Positions 28,090 through 40,860 of a stretch of DNA of 64,000 nt are shown here, piece by piece. The DNA is from Ficedula albicollis (taxonomy: Eukaryota; Chordata; Aves; Passeriformes; Muscicapidae). The position numbers and the translations under genes are program-made. Location: positions 10,108,137 to 10,172,136 of the forward strand of contig NC_021677.1 in assembly GCF_000247815.1 (NCBI RefSeq), given 5' to 3'. Within the stretch, counting starts at the first letter, position 1; every line of letters begins with the position of its first letter. The notes under the pieces were generated by a model. That model searched no databases and was not told the origin of the DNA. It saw nothing but the letters and a program-made list of their open reading frames with translations.

Positions 28090-28480
28090 ACTGCCAACAC
28101 ACGTGTAATCATTACGCTAATCCTTGGCAGTGGCACGGCTCAGCTCCGAAGGGAAGGGGTTAAGCCGAGGCAGCACAGCCACTGGGAAGCGGAGACTTAG
28201 TTTAAACTGACAAACCCAGTCCTCCGTAAACACAGGGAACAAATCTCACGAAACAGCGGCCATTAGGACGGTTGTTCCGGCTTTAAAGCAGCAAGCAAGC
28301 AATCAGTGCTGATCCCCAAATCTGCGGGAGGGCGCTTACCCCTGACTCCTCATTGCTCCGTGACCAGAGGTGAAGTGAGAATGCTCCGCCACCGGAATCC
28401 GCTGACGCGTCGATAAACTTGAGAGAGAAAGACGGCAGGAGAAAGCGGGAGAAGAAAAAGGGGTGGAGGCAAGTCTGACA
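28090..28480. promoter_or_regulatory. CpG-rich island with candidate minus-strand first-exon donor
   Basis: About 20 CpG dinucleotides cluster here between CpG-poor flanks. On the minus strand a strong donor, TCAGGG|GTAAGC, ends at 28340. That fits a noncoding first exon (roughly 28340 to about 28450-28600) splicing to the exon at 18143, about 10 kb downstream. No TATA box was recognised. It is a candidate main PAK6 promoter. Confidence 0.5.
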
Positions 28481-31400
28481 TGTTTGTACAGTGCCTGATT
28501 CACCTAAGCTGCCGAGTTTGATTTCAGGGCGTGGTAGCAGATGGGACACGGGAGCGCTCAGCGTGGAGAAGCTTCAGATTCCTGTTCCACGGAAAACGAC
28601 AGATGCCAACAGCAGAGCCTCTTGGGACCATCTCTCTTCCTCACCGTCTCCTCTCTTGGTCCCTAGAGGGGATGAGAGAGAAAGAGCTCAGAGTCACACC
28701 TGGGCACCCCAGTGTGCCTGGTCTCAGGCAAGAACCTTGGGGAGATCGTCTCCCATTCCCCTCCGCCCTTTTTCACACCCCACTTCACTGTGACTTATTA
28801 AAGCTCCACTTGTCAGCTCTTCTCTCTCGGCTCCACAGCCTCGGGGCCGGGAGCTGCTGAAGCTTCTAACAAACCCAACATCTCCGCCCGTGTCGCCTGG
28901 CTGCGGACTTCAGGACCTGCCACCAGTCCCTTGTCATTCCAGGAAGGAAAGCTTTGATTGCTTGCTTTATGGCTCGCTATAGAAGAATTCACCCCATTTA
29001 TTTGCATTGCAGATGAGCAGCACATGACCTGGCGCTCTTGCTTTCCCCCTGTCCTCGCCATGAGTCAGTGCTGCCAGGTCTGGAGTCTGGGATCACCCTC
29101 TAATCCAGTTGCGCTGCCTGTGCCTCAGGGTTTACCGACTCCTGGAAATAGACTTTCCACAAGCAGCAGGACACCAGCTCCGGCAGTGCCGGCTGGGCTT
29201 AGTGACTGGGCCATCATCAGAGGACACTTTGGGGATTACAGCCTGGAGCAGAGTTCATGGCATCAAGCTGCCCTTGCTCCATTGCAAACAAAGAGAATTC
29301 TTGGCCTCTTCAAACCACCGGCTTAACCCTCAGATACTTTTAGATCCAAAGAACAGAGGTATGAACCATAAAAACCCACCCTCGTGATTTTTAAGGGTTT
29401 TTTTATAACATTGGTTTTGTTGAACTACCCTTAAATAAATGAGTGACATGCTACAAATAATCATTAGGTGGTCATTATTATTGGTGGGAGTGGCTTGTCC
29501 CAAAGAGAAGGGCCAGCCCAGTGACGTTTTAGCCATGTTCCCCCATTCCCATTTTCCTCCCTACCTGTCCGTTCCAACTAAAAGAGCTGCAGTATCTTTG
29601 TACAACCACCAGAGTCTCAGCTGTAGTTGGAATTCATGAGCTCCACAGTACTATGGAGAAGGAACAAAATCGAGATTCATAATAAGAACCATTTGGAGCT
29701 GATGGTCTCAGCTTCCTAATCCTCATTTCCCAACCTGCTAGCTAAGCTGTGGAAGCTTCCTGAACGTGCAGCCGCCTCTTCTACATTACACTGCAGGTCC
29801 CTGCCTGCCACAGTGACCCAGGTTTCCTGCCTGTTCCCTCCCCAGGGTATAGGAAATAGAGCTAGCCAGGTTCCTTTCTGTCTGGGGCAGGCCCCATACA
29901 CAGATGTAATCAAAAGAAGGAAAGTTCCCTTTAATAGTAAAAAAATCATAGTAAATAACAAAGGGGGACAGCATTCATTCTCAAAGTACTGGAACTCACA
30001 GGGCAGAGCAGCGTGGTGGAGGATCAGGGATGAGGAAGCAGAGTGTAAAGCTGGTAGGTGTGGATGGCAAACCATCCCTGTCATCTGTGCAGCTGGGCTT
30101 TGCTGCTGTGCCAGGCAGCAAGGAGTCATCTGCACAACCATGGCGTGGGAGCGTCACACACAAACGGCTTCTACAGTCTGCAAGGAGTCATTCAGCCTCA
30201 GAGCTGGCTCCACATTTGCATGAGTGTTGTATTTCCTGGGTTACATGCTAGCACAGTCTTCTAGAACAAGACTTGAGGTCATTATGAATGGCAGAGCCCG
30301 ATTTTACTCGTCAAGGCACAAGCTTAGATGAAATCAAGGCAGTTAGGAGCCAGAGTGAAGCTCTGCTGCCTACAATCTTAATGACAAATTAGGACACTTT
30401 CCAGTCTTTATATTCACAAGTTTGGTCCCAGCAGTCCTGCACACTTTGAAGAAAAATTTCCCAGTAAAAGTGACACGTCTCTAATTTTCCCCTTCAGCAA
30501 CTATCCCTTCATTACACATTTTACTGCTCCTTGCCTGCTCACTGCTCCCTTCTTACCTAGAGAATTGCACAAGACGGTATAAATAATTATACTGGCACAT
30601 TTATATAAACACGCAATACACGCCCCACTCCTCCTACGGCTGCTCTGTGCTGCTCACTCAGGTCCCGTCGGTCGGGACAGCCATTCCTGGCAGCAACAAG
30701 TGCTGCAGGGTACGTTGACTAAACGTCTGCTTTGCAGCCTGCCTGATTTATCTTCCCAGCAAAGGTCATTCCATATTCCATGTCCCCTCCCCAGACACAA
30801 AGCAAAGCAAATTTCAGATCCAAAGTGCTGATCTCACCTCGTTCCTCACCCTGCCGAGCCACATCACTGTGCTAGGAGAGCTCCAGGATCTCATATCCTG
30901 CACTGCTGCTGCAATAGGTTCCATTTAATCACCACTGGAAGAGGATTTTGTGATGAAAACCCCATTATTAAATGTTTTCCTATTCCAACAGGTAAGACCG
31001 GGGACTTTTAACTTAAAAAATAAAAGGTCAGAGACACCCAGGCCAACTGTACCATATACAATGCCTGTCTTTTACCTCAGCCAGGAGAAACATACCTGCC
31101 CACCTGTCTGAAGCTTGTGGGAACTGAGCAAATTGCTAAGGAAAATGGATCTGTATTCAGCAGCGCTTCCAGGAAAAGCCTAACACCAAGGCACAGGAAA
31201 TCTGATACATTCAGGAAATCCCAGTAAGAACTACAGCAATTCCACCTATGAAGCCAGGCTGTGGCTCAGGACCAGACTTTCCATCAAGTCTTCTCTGTGC
31301 TCAGGGATCAGACAGGAAGCAGAAATGCTCTTCCACACAGAATCCCTTCCTTCTCTTTAGTGGTTCTGTAAATCTAGAGAAGCTGGCCAGGGAAGTGAAA

Positions 31401-32191
31401 GAATATGCCAAAGGATTGGGACAAAGGGGTCACTAGGAGAAAAGGTATGCTGCAAATTCGCACCAGCACCAACTGGTGGGAGGAAGCACGAGATAGGAAT
31501 CAAGTCTGGAGTCTCATAATGAACACATGATGTGAAGCCAGGGCTGGAGATAAGGAGGGAGCAATCCAGAGGCAGTTTCACTTTAAATAAGTGGTTACAG
31601 TTTAGCCGCCTTTTTTGAAGGGTTTCCCATCCAAAGGTGGGCAGAACATTCCAGGAGAGCGTTACCTGGATAGCCAGCTCCAGTGTTTGGGTTATCCTCC
31701 TGCTTACTATGCATTGCTGCCATTAGCCAGGTAGTGTCCCGAGACACCAGCAGGACAAAGCCCTGCTTTGCACTCCAGCTGCATGAGCTCATCCAGTGTT
31801 TCTATCCAAGGTTTACAGTCTAAACCAGGAGAGGTTTTTTCTGATTCTAAACAAAACACAAATGCATGAGAGCTGAAGAACTGGAAGTTCATCGACCAAG
31901 TCTATTGCCTCTGCCAGAGCTGTGGGTGCTGTTGAAGATCTGGACACATCCCCACACTCCTATCTGGCAGGGCCATGGGGAGCTCAGAGTCCCTCTTTAC
32001 CCTGTGCCAAACAATGCAGACTGGGGCCCACGGAAGAAGGGAGGAAGAAGGGAATTTGTCCTACTTCAGCCTCACGTTGGGTTACAGCCAGGTTCTCATG
32101 GGCCAAACAACTCCTGTGGTGGAGCAAAGCACAGCCAGCAAGGAAACAGCACAAGGACCTGCAAATTGTGCTAAACTGAGAATGCCAGAGG

Positions 32192-32370
32192 CAAGAAGCA
32201 CAGGATCATTAAGGTTGGAAAAGACCTCTAAGATCATCAAGTCCAACCTTTCACCCATCACCACCTTGTTAACCAGACCAGAGCACTGAGTGCCACATCC
32301 AGTCCTTCCTTGAACACCTTCAAGGATGGCGACTTCACCATTGTCCTGGTGCAATGCCCCAGTGCCTGAC
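32192..32370 (-). mobile_element. CR1 LINE 3' fragment
   Basis: The plus strand reads AAGGTTGGAAAAGACCTCTA then AGATCATCAAGTCCAACC, the complement of the CR1 3' end, followed by CR1-like sequence up to about 32370. The element's sense strand is minus. Confidence 0.85.
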
Positions 32371-33541
32371 AACTGTTTCAGCAAAGAAAGAAGGCTAAGC
32401 TTAGAGACAGTAAGAAAACATCAGTCTCTTTGAAAATTTTAACTCCCACTCTGATGAGAAATTGCAGTTTTAGCTCAAGAAGATCACCTGAACACAGCAC
32501 ATGTTATTTTGCTACTGGTTAAATTCCTGTGGCTTGGTAGACGTTCACTGCAGATAATATCAATACTGCTTGGAGCACAGCCACCTCACACTTTTTCCAG
32601 TTCTTTTACTTCCAAAAATTCACAGACTTATTTGGTTACAACAGAAGTAACGTCATGGTCCACCACACAAGCCTGTGCCACCCTCTGCAAAAGGTGCATC
32701 TTGTGCTTCCCACAGAAGTCACGATGATCAGTCCTGCAATGGCAGTATCACAGCAGAAAGCCAACATTGCCTACAGATTCCCAGGTCACCTTGGGAAAGG
32801 CATTCTGCACGCTGGTAAAATGACTGTGACAATGCTCAACTCCCCCAGAACAGAGGCGGCTTAATCTGTTGTTTTTCCAAGCATGCTGCGATCCTTAAGG
32901 ATGCTATAGAAATGCAGATTGAAATCCCTCGCTGGCACCGGTGCAATACAGACCGCAGCCTCTGTTGTGAATAACTAGGTCAGTCAGCTATCGCTGAAGT
33001 ATTAGCCAGAATCCAGCGAATTCCTAGTGGCTAAAATAACGGCTGCAGAAGTCTAACACCATTTGCTGTCATTAGTCACTCTACCTCTGGGTACATTCAA
33101 ACTCAACTCTCAAGAGCTTAGAATAATTTGAGGGCTATGCTTGTCAAAATCCAGGCACGTGCCTCCATGCAGTACAGGTTTCCCGTCCCACTTGCAGCCT
33201 TGTGGAGGCAGGGAACAACTGTCCTCACAGCTTTACCCTGAAAGCACTCAGCCCCAGGAAAGGCAGGAAGATGCACTGCTAATCCCGTCTCAGGGAACGG
33301 GCGTCACCTCCCAGCAGGAGCTTCCCTACGGCAAGTACAGGAGAGTGCGTTGACCTGCGGGGGTGAGTGGGTGACACTTTTGGGGGGGGGAAGGCTGATA
33401 GAGGCAGAGCAGCTATTTCTCCCTGTGGAAGAAAAGAGGGGAAGGGCTGGCAATTGCAATGGGAATGAGTATCCAAAATTTATTTCAACCCCTTCCAGCT
33501 GCTGAGGCTGGATCAAGCATTTGGTTTCCTCTCCCTGGAAG

Positions 33542-33690
33542 TAGGAGGCAGTTGAAGGGTTAAACGTGGTTTGGGCTTTTTTGGTTTGGTTGGATTGTTT
33601 TGTTTTTTACTATTAATAGGAGGCAGTTGAAGGGTTAAACCTGGTTTGGGCTTTTTTTGTTTGGTTGGATTGTTTTGTTTTTTACTATTA
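33542..33690. repeat. Tandem duplication, unit about 75 bp, two copies
   Basis: TAGGAGGCAGTTGAAGGG to TTTTTTACTATTA occurs at 33542-33615 and 33617-33690 with one substitution and a small length change in a T run. Confidence 0.92.
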
Positions 33691-36600
33691 TTTAATTTCT
33701 TTTCAAGCTCTGGTTGTTTCAGGAGCCTGGCCTACAGTTCAGCCACACAAAGTCATGCCACAACACAGCAGCCACAACCTGCAACACAGGAACTGGACCT
33801 TCTTGTTCTGCCACTCAGAGCAGCATGTCACAATACTATACCCTCAGTTTCCCTTATCTCCACAAGCAGTGAATCCTCTCGAGTCCACAAGAGGGGCTGC
33901 AAAGGATTAAATTATTATAATCCCCACTTAGAGATTTATTGATATAGCAGAGAAAAATGCTAGGAAAAAAAGGAGACATCCTTGTCTTGCATTCTAACTG
34001 CTACAACAGAGGAACAAGTTAATTCCTACCTTCCCTAAGAGAGAGTTTTGGACTTTCCTGATAGCAGCTACAGAATTTTCTTACTTTCTTTACCCTCAGC
34101 AATCTCCTCCAGCCTTCATTTAGGCTGGAATTTTTAATAGCCGGGATACTGCCCAAGACAGAAGGAGGCACTGGTTTTTCTGAGGTCCAGTTTCAGCACA
34201 ACACAGACCAGTGGGCAAACAGTAAAGTTCCAACTACCACTTGTCTCCCTTGAAAACAAGTTTCCAAACCACCCAAAACATCTGTGCAGCTACTAAGGCT
34301 GTCAGATTCCACACTAAGGAACTAAAGCTTGCACACAGTCAGGCAATGCACGTTAGAGAGGACTGGAACACACCGGCTGTCTCTGGTACTGTAGGAACAT
34401 TTTTCTACCACAGCCCTACCCTACGGTTAAGGGAGGCCAAACTGAGCACAGTCACAGCCTACCTGAGCACATGGACCTGCTGGCACTTGGCAGAGAGAAT
34501 GCCTGTCCTTTGGAAGGAGTCTAGATCCTGCTGGCTGCTGAGAGAGGCAAGTCATGGTGGAACGACTCAGCCAGAATCCTCTTCAACTTGACACCCAGAA
34601 CTAGTCCACTGATACTCATATATGTGTGTGTGTATATATAGAGAAAGTAAAGAAAATCTCCATCATCATCATCCTTAAAGAAGAAAAGAGCAACACAAGA
34701 CATAGCCATTTAAGCTGTAAATAAGATGTAATGTTTCCTAATCTGCACATTTAGAGATTCTGAGTCTAGCATTGTAAAAATTACTGAAAAACTTAATTAA
34801 TCTTCTACTTAATCAGTGTTCCTCAAACTACTCATTCAAAAAACCCCTTTTCTTGTTTTTGCACTGAGTTTCCAAATAAATTATATAAATAAATGAATTT
34901 TAAAAAATACATTCCAATACAAAAGATAAAGATATTAACTAGTTCATTTCCACATGTGACCTTCAAAAAAAATAAACAAAAGGCGGCTTCTTAACACTTA
35001 AAATTATCATTTTCTTATTTAGTTCTTCAGAATTTTAATGAAAACTGAAAGCCTGGGTAACAGTTGTGCCCAAAGATGGTCTACAGAAGTACTTGAGCAT
35101 TTATCTGGAAAATTCCTTTATTTTCTTCTTTCCACAGGTAGCAGTCCCAGTCTAAGCATAGCCACAGACCACTGAAGGTGATCCCAGATCACAGATTAGG
35201 AGTAGCCAGAAAATTCAGGTGAGCCCAAGAGACTATTTTAAAAACATGTCTTTAAATGAATAAAAGGTATTCCCTAAGTTATTGGCTCAGCTTTATGTCA
35301 CCCAGGCTGCTGTTTTGAGATTCCTTGCGAGAATATATTTAGAACTTGGAAGAGAACACAAAAGCCCAAAGAGCTTTGTACATTTCTGGTTTGGGAGCAA
35401 GCAGAATTAGTATTTTCTTCCCTTTAACACCAAGCAGTATTCTGTAAAAAAAGAGGCAGAAACCAGGAGGTTTCCTCAGCAGCAACCACAGACAGGAGCA
35501 TTTTGTCTAATGACATCATCTCATGCTTGATGAAGTGCCACAAGATTCTAAGATATTTGTGCCATTAGTTAATACATTTAGGTTTTTAATGAAATAAGCA
35601 CAAGCAGGCGTTTTTCCTTCTAGGGTCCGATTATTCCATCCCAGACTAGGTTTGCAGCCTGACTTTCCCCCTTTCCTTGCACACGCAGGAGCTCTGATGG
35701 CTGCAGATTGTGAGTGTCCCTAAAGCGGACAGCTTGCTGCAGCATGTCCAGCTCAGATGACTTGCCCAGCGAGACTTCTTCCCAAAGTCAGCTGTAACAT
35801 CTGTTCTTCGGATGCAATCCAAAATCCCTTGAAACCAGAGCTTTTTCACTGACTTCCACAAGTGCTGGAAAGATCCTCATTCTAAGCTGGATGTTACAGG
35901 AAAGAAGTTAATTTCTAGCATTATTGTATGCAGTGATGTACTTTCTTGGCCAAGGCCCAAAGTACTCATTATGAAGTGTAACACCCTGCTTAATTCTTCC
36001 AGAAGCCAATCATAAGGCTACTATGAATTTTAATGAGCACTGAATCAAGACCCAGATGGTTTTTTAAGCCAAATTATCCTGTTCTTGGTTATTTTAAGAT
36101 CTGTGTAGTGCCTTCTGGCCACTACATGTTAACTCCTCTGTTCCTGGCCTAGATTAAGGACAGACTTGCACCCTTCTTCTCCCCCTCTAGGCACAGCTCT
36201 CCAGCTGTGCTGTGAAGACCCCCAGCTCTTTCTGTGCCTTGAAATGCCACAGACTTAGAAGACTCAAAGCTTGACACAGGTGGGGTAAAAAGGTTCCTAT
36301 AACACTTGGCAGGGAAGAAAGTAAAAAAACTAGAAGGCCATCAATAAGGTAACACTGACCCTGCAGACAGTCCTATTTAACCAATTCTCAGGGACAAACA
36401 ATTGAGCTCAGAGCAATCAAGTTGACATTATGGGTTTATGGAGTCACTGTCTCTGCAGAAGTTGCTGAGTACATTTGCTTTCTAGTTTGCAGTGCCATGT
36501 TTCATTTTAACAACCACACCATCTTGTCTATATACTCTCTCTATGCCACCTGCCTCTGGCCAGGGGATGCTGCTGCAGTGCCTCACCAAAAATGACACTG

Positions 36601-36920
36601 CTCAAAGCCACAATTTGGCTACATTAATTCTTCAGAGCAGGTTACAAATTACCTTCCACATCTACCACAAGCCACTATCACTTTACTCTTCCCTTTGACT
36701 AAACTTGGGGGTACTGGGGATGAGCTATGAGTTGGTTGGTTGCTTTCACAAATGGGGTAAGAGGGGGAGGAAAGACAGAAGAACACAAAAGAAAAAATGG
36801 TTCTATTACCTGCTTTCCTGGTACCCAAGTATCCATGATCTTCTCTCACTGCAACCACAGTTGCAGAGGCATTCCAGTGTCCCAATGCCTCTGTTCTTCA
36901 TTAAATCCCCTTTATATACT

Positions 36921-37045
36921 CATAGAATCACAGAAATCCCAGAATAGTTTGAGTTGGAAGAGGCCTTAAAGATCATCCAGTTCCAACCCCCTTCCATGGG
37001 CAGGAAACCTTCCAATAGATCAGGCTCCTCCAAGCCCCATCCAGC
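36921..37045 (-). mobile_element. CR1 LINE 3' fragment
   Basis: CATAGAATCACAGAA, then TTGAGTTGGAAGAGGCC, AAGATCATCCAGTTCCAACC and CCATGGGCAGG appear in order on the plus strand. This is the classic complement of the CR1 3' end. Confidence 0.9.
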
Positions 37046-39310
37046 CTCACTTGTATGGGTTTTTCGTTTTGTATGCTGGGATTATTTCCACCTCTCTAAC
37101 TCCCGCAACCTTGTCTGATAAACAGATGGATGTCACAGAAATGAAAAGCATGAAATGGAAGGAGCAACCAAAACTGAAATGCAGCATTATGCAAGGCAGC
37201 TATGGAGAAGAAACTATGTTATGTCACTGGCTGTTACTCGGTCAAGAGTGGTTAATGAGTCCATGCTGTTTAACCACCTCCCCAGAATGGTCATCACAGC
37301 TTGAGGAATGCAGATAAAACTCCAAGATGATGGAAAATGAGGAGTGGGAGGGAAATAAAGAAGCAAAAGCTGGTTTAATATCCTTTCTTGCCTTCAGATG
37401 CATGACACATGGCACAGTTGCCCTAAGTCTGGGTCTGAAATATTTATTTTTAATTCACTGAAAACACCCTGATTGAGCAGCAGGAGTGCAAGTGACACAC
37501 AGAATTTGCCATCATTTGCTAAAGCAGAGAAGAAGCTCGGTCTCTGTGCTGGGATTGCCAAGTCCAGCAAGAACATCCAGCTCAGGAACTCAGACAGCTC
37601 TGCCTTTGGAAGTGGCTCGAGGAGCATGTGCTTTAATCAGCACCGGTCCCTTTTCACTTGAACCCTATTTGAACTTCTTAGCAGTGAAAAATCATTCTGC
37701 CCTGTTCCTATTCCTCTGAGCAATTGCACACAGGCCCCTCTTATTACTACATTAGTGTAATTTTGTCTCCGACATTCCCCCCCAAGAGGAATTACTCATG
37801 TCCTGCTATTATTTATTTTACTGCTAAGAGCCTGGGTTTTAGGAGTAGTTTTAATTAAATACCAATCCTCTTCCTCCTCAATTAGGATCACCTTTATCTA
37901 GGTAGCTGTGCTTTGCATTCTCCAGCAGCAACACTTTTCCCCTCTCATTTATCCCTTGTTCCATGGTTCTCTCTGGAAATCAAGAAAGCCCCCCCGTACC
38001 ACTAAAATATCAGCCAAAATACAAGGTTTTACCAGATGTAAAGAACCACCCCATGGAAGATATTGAACTCTGGTTATGCAGAATTCCAGTTTAAAATGAT
38101 GTCAAGTGGCACTGCCAAAAGCAGCAGTAGCTTCCAAAGCCACAGGCTGCTGTGCTGGCCTTTCCACCAGTCCGCAGCACGTGGCTACTATCATCCGTTT
38201 CCAGTTTCCTCGCTCCTCTGGGGCCTTGCTTGCACTTCCCTTGCTCCCCTCTACTCTCTCGTTGTGGTTTTCGTTCGGAGTTTGAAGTGCAGCATGGTCA
38301 CCCCCTGGGTAAACACCTCTTCAAAGTTCTTTGCCATCCCTGGATAATGAATTGGATCACAATGTATTCCAGACTTGGGTACACAGGATTCTTGGAAGCT
38401 GCCCTAGATTAATTCATTCATGATCCCCAAGTGACAGAGGCAGAACTGATGACTCCTGACTGGGAAGTTGGCAGGAATACCCTCAACTATTTCTATGGAA
38501 TGGAATCAAGCTGCAGCAACTACATCCAAGTGCACGAGCTGATCCAGCGCCTGGCAGCGCCAGCTGCGTAGACAGCACAATGTTATACAACCACTGCTGG
38601 CACCAAGGCCCTCCTGGCCACCAGCCCCTGCCTCAACACTGGGCACAGGTGCCCTTCCACAGGCAAACCCCCCCAGCCACTCTGCAGCCTGCCCAGGGCA
38701 CAATTACCCTCCATGCACCGCTCAGTTCCCACCTTACGCAGGGAAAAGAAGAGGCAACAGATTAGTTTGATTTCACTCTTCACAGACTCGACAAGGCTTT
38801 TTTCCAGAAGTTTACCAACTACTAAAAGTTACTTCCCTAACTGACTACAGTTACTTCCCTAACCAGAAGATGGTTTTATGAGCACACATTATTCCTTTTC
38901 CAAGAGGAAAATGGAACTGTATTCAAGTATTAGCACCACTAGCATGCAGAGAAAGTGCAGATACTCTGCCCTGCGTTTCCAAGCTCAGCAAGTGCCTTCC
39001 CTCTACAGCTCCAGAAGCTCTGCCAAATCCATGCTCTGCTGTACTCCCATCAAGGACTGTAATTTATACCCCACAACCTAAGCAAACATTTCTCAGGCTG
39101 GAGAGTTCCCAGCTAGGAATAGTTTCAGTATAAGGAAGGGATGCTGATGATCAAATATTTTTTAGGTGTTACCAGCTTTTTTTTTACCAGGCTTTTCCTG
39201 CAGCTAGGAAAAACTCTCTACTACCTTCTGACTTCTCAACCAATAGTTTTCAACAGCAATGAACTGGTTGTTCAGGTGTCATTCGAATTAAAAAAAAAAA
39301 AATCTTATCT

Positions 39311-40860
39311 CCTTGTTCTTGGTTTCAACAGCACTTCTTCAAACCATGCCAATTAAAAACCTTAAAGTGCAATTTCCCAAGGCAGGAACCATCTTCATTT
39401 TGCCTCTTACAGAATACCAAATAATCTAGCAATGTTGAAAACCAATAAATTAATAAACCATAAGCTGATGTCTATTTACTAAATTTTACTTTCATTCACC
39501 TACTGTTCTTTTAATACCATCATTCTGCTACTTAAATATATGTTTTAGAGTCCATGGCATTTATTCATCACTAGAACACAGGCACAAGGATGTGTTAAAA
39601 ACACTCTCCCTCACCTATTCTTATGGCTTCAGACCTCAGAAAATTAGCTCTTATTGGTTGATTTTTCAGCCTAAAAAGGGAGTACCAGAGACATAATGCA
39701 TTTATCTAAGTTCGACAGACTGGGAAGGTAACAAAAATGCAGAAGTCATTTCAGTTTCAGAATTCAGAATGCTGAACCCTGTTGCCCCATCTACCTCCTG
39801 CAAAAGCAGGCTTACCTTGAAAAAAGATCCCAGAGAAATACTTTTGGAGTGAATTCAGTCCCTTCTTCCTTCTGACTGCAGGTTGCTGCTTGTCTTAAAC
39901 ACGGGAAACATCCCTTGCTTCAGGCAAAAATTCTCAGCAATTTAGTCTTCAGGCTTCTGCAGAAAACTCCTCATGCACATGCAAACCCCCCCAGCTCCAG
40001 CTGCTTCCTCAGCAGCACTGCCCCGTGCCAGGTGCTGGGCAGCGATCCCAGTGCTCCCACCCCTGTTCCCGGCAGGCAGTACAGGCCTTGTTCTTGGTTT
40101 CAACAGCACTTCTTCAAACCATGCCAATTAAAAACCTTAAAGTGCAATTTCCCAAGGCAGGAACCATCTTCATTTTGCCTCTTACAGAATACCAAATAAT
40201 CTAGCAATGTTGAAAACCAATAAATTAATAAACCATAAGCTGATGTCTATTTACTAAATTTTACTTTCATTCACCTACTGTTCTTTTAATACCATCATTC
40301 TGCTACTTAAATATATGTTTTAGAGTCCATGGCATTTATTCATCACTAGAACACAGGCACAAGGATGTGTTAAAAACACTCTCCCTCACCTATTCTTATG
40401 GCTTCAGACCTCAGAAAATTAGCTCTTATTGGTTGATTTTTCAGCCTAAAAAGGGAGTACCAGAGACATAATGCATTTATCTAAGTTCGACAGACTGGGA
40501 AGGTAACAAAAATGCAGAAGTCATTTCAGTTTCAGAATTCAGAATGCTGAACCCTGTTGCCCCATCTACCTCCTGCAAAAGCAGGCTTACCTTGAAAAAA
40601 GATCCCAGAGAAATACTTTTGGAGTGAATTCAGTCCCTTCTTCCTTCTGACTGCAGGTTGCTGCTTGTCTTAAACACGGGAAACATCCCTTGCTTCAGGC
40701 AAAAATTCTCAGCAATTTAGTCTTCAGGCTTCTGCAGAAAACTCCTCATGCACATGCAAACCCCCCCAGCTCCAGCTGCTTCCTCAGCAGCACTGCCCCG
40801 TGCCAGGTGCTGGGCAGCGATCCCAGTGCTCCCACCCCTGTTCCCGGCAGGCAGTACAGG
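39311..40860. repeat. 775-bp tandem duplication, two apparently identical copies
   Basis: The segment starting CCTTGTTCTTGGTTTCAAC and ending GGCAGGCAGTACAGG is present at 39311-40085 and again at 40086-40860. By eye I found no difference between the copies. The exact identity and blunt junction suggest a very recent duplication or an assembly error. A 61-64 residue minus-strand frame repeats within it but has no recognised family. Confidence 0.95.
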
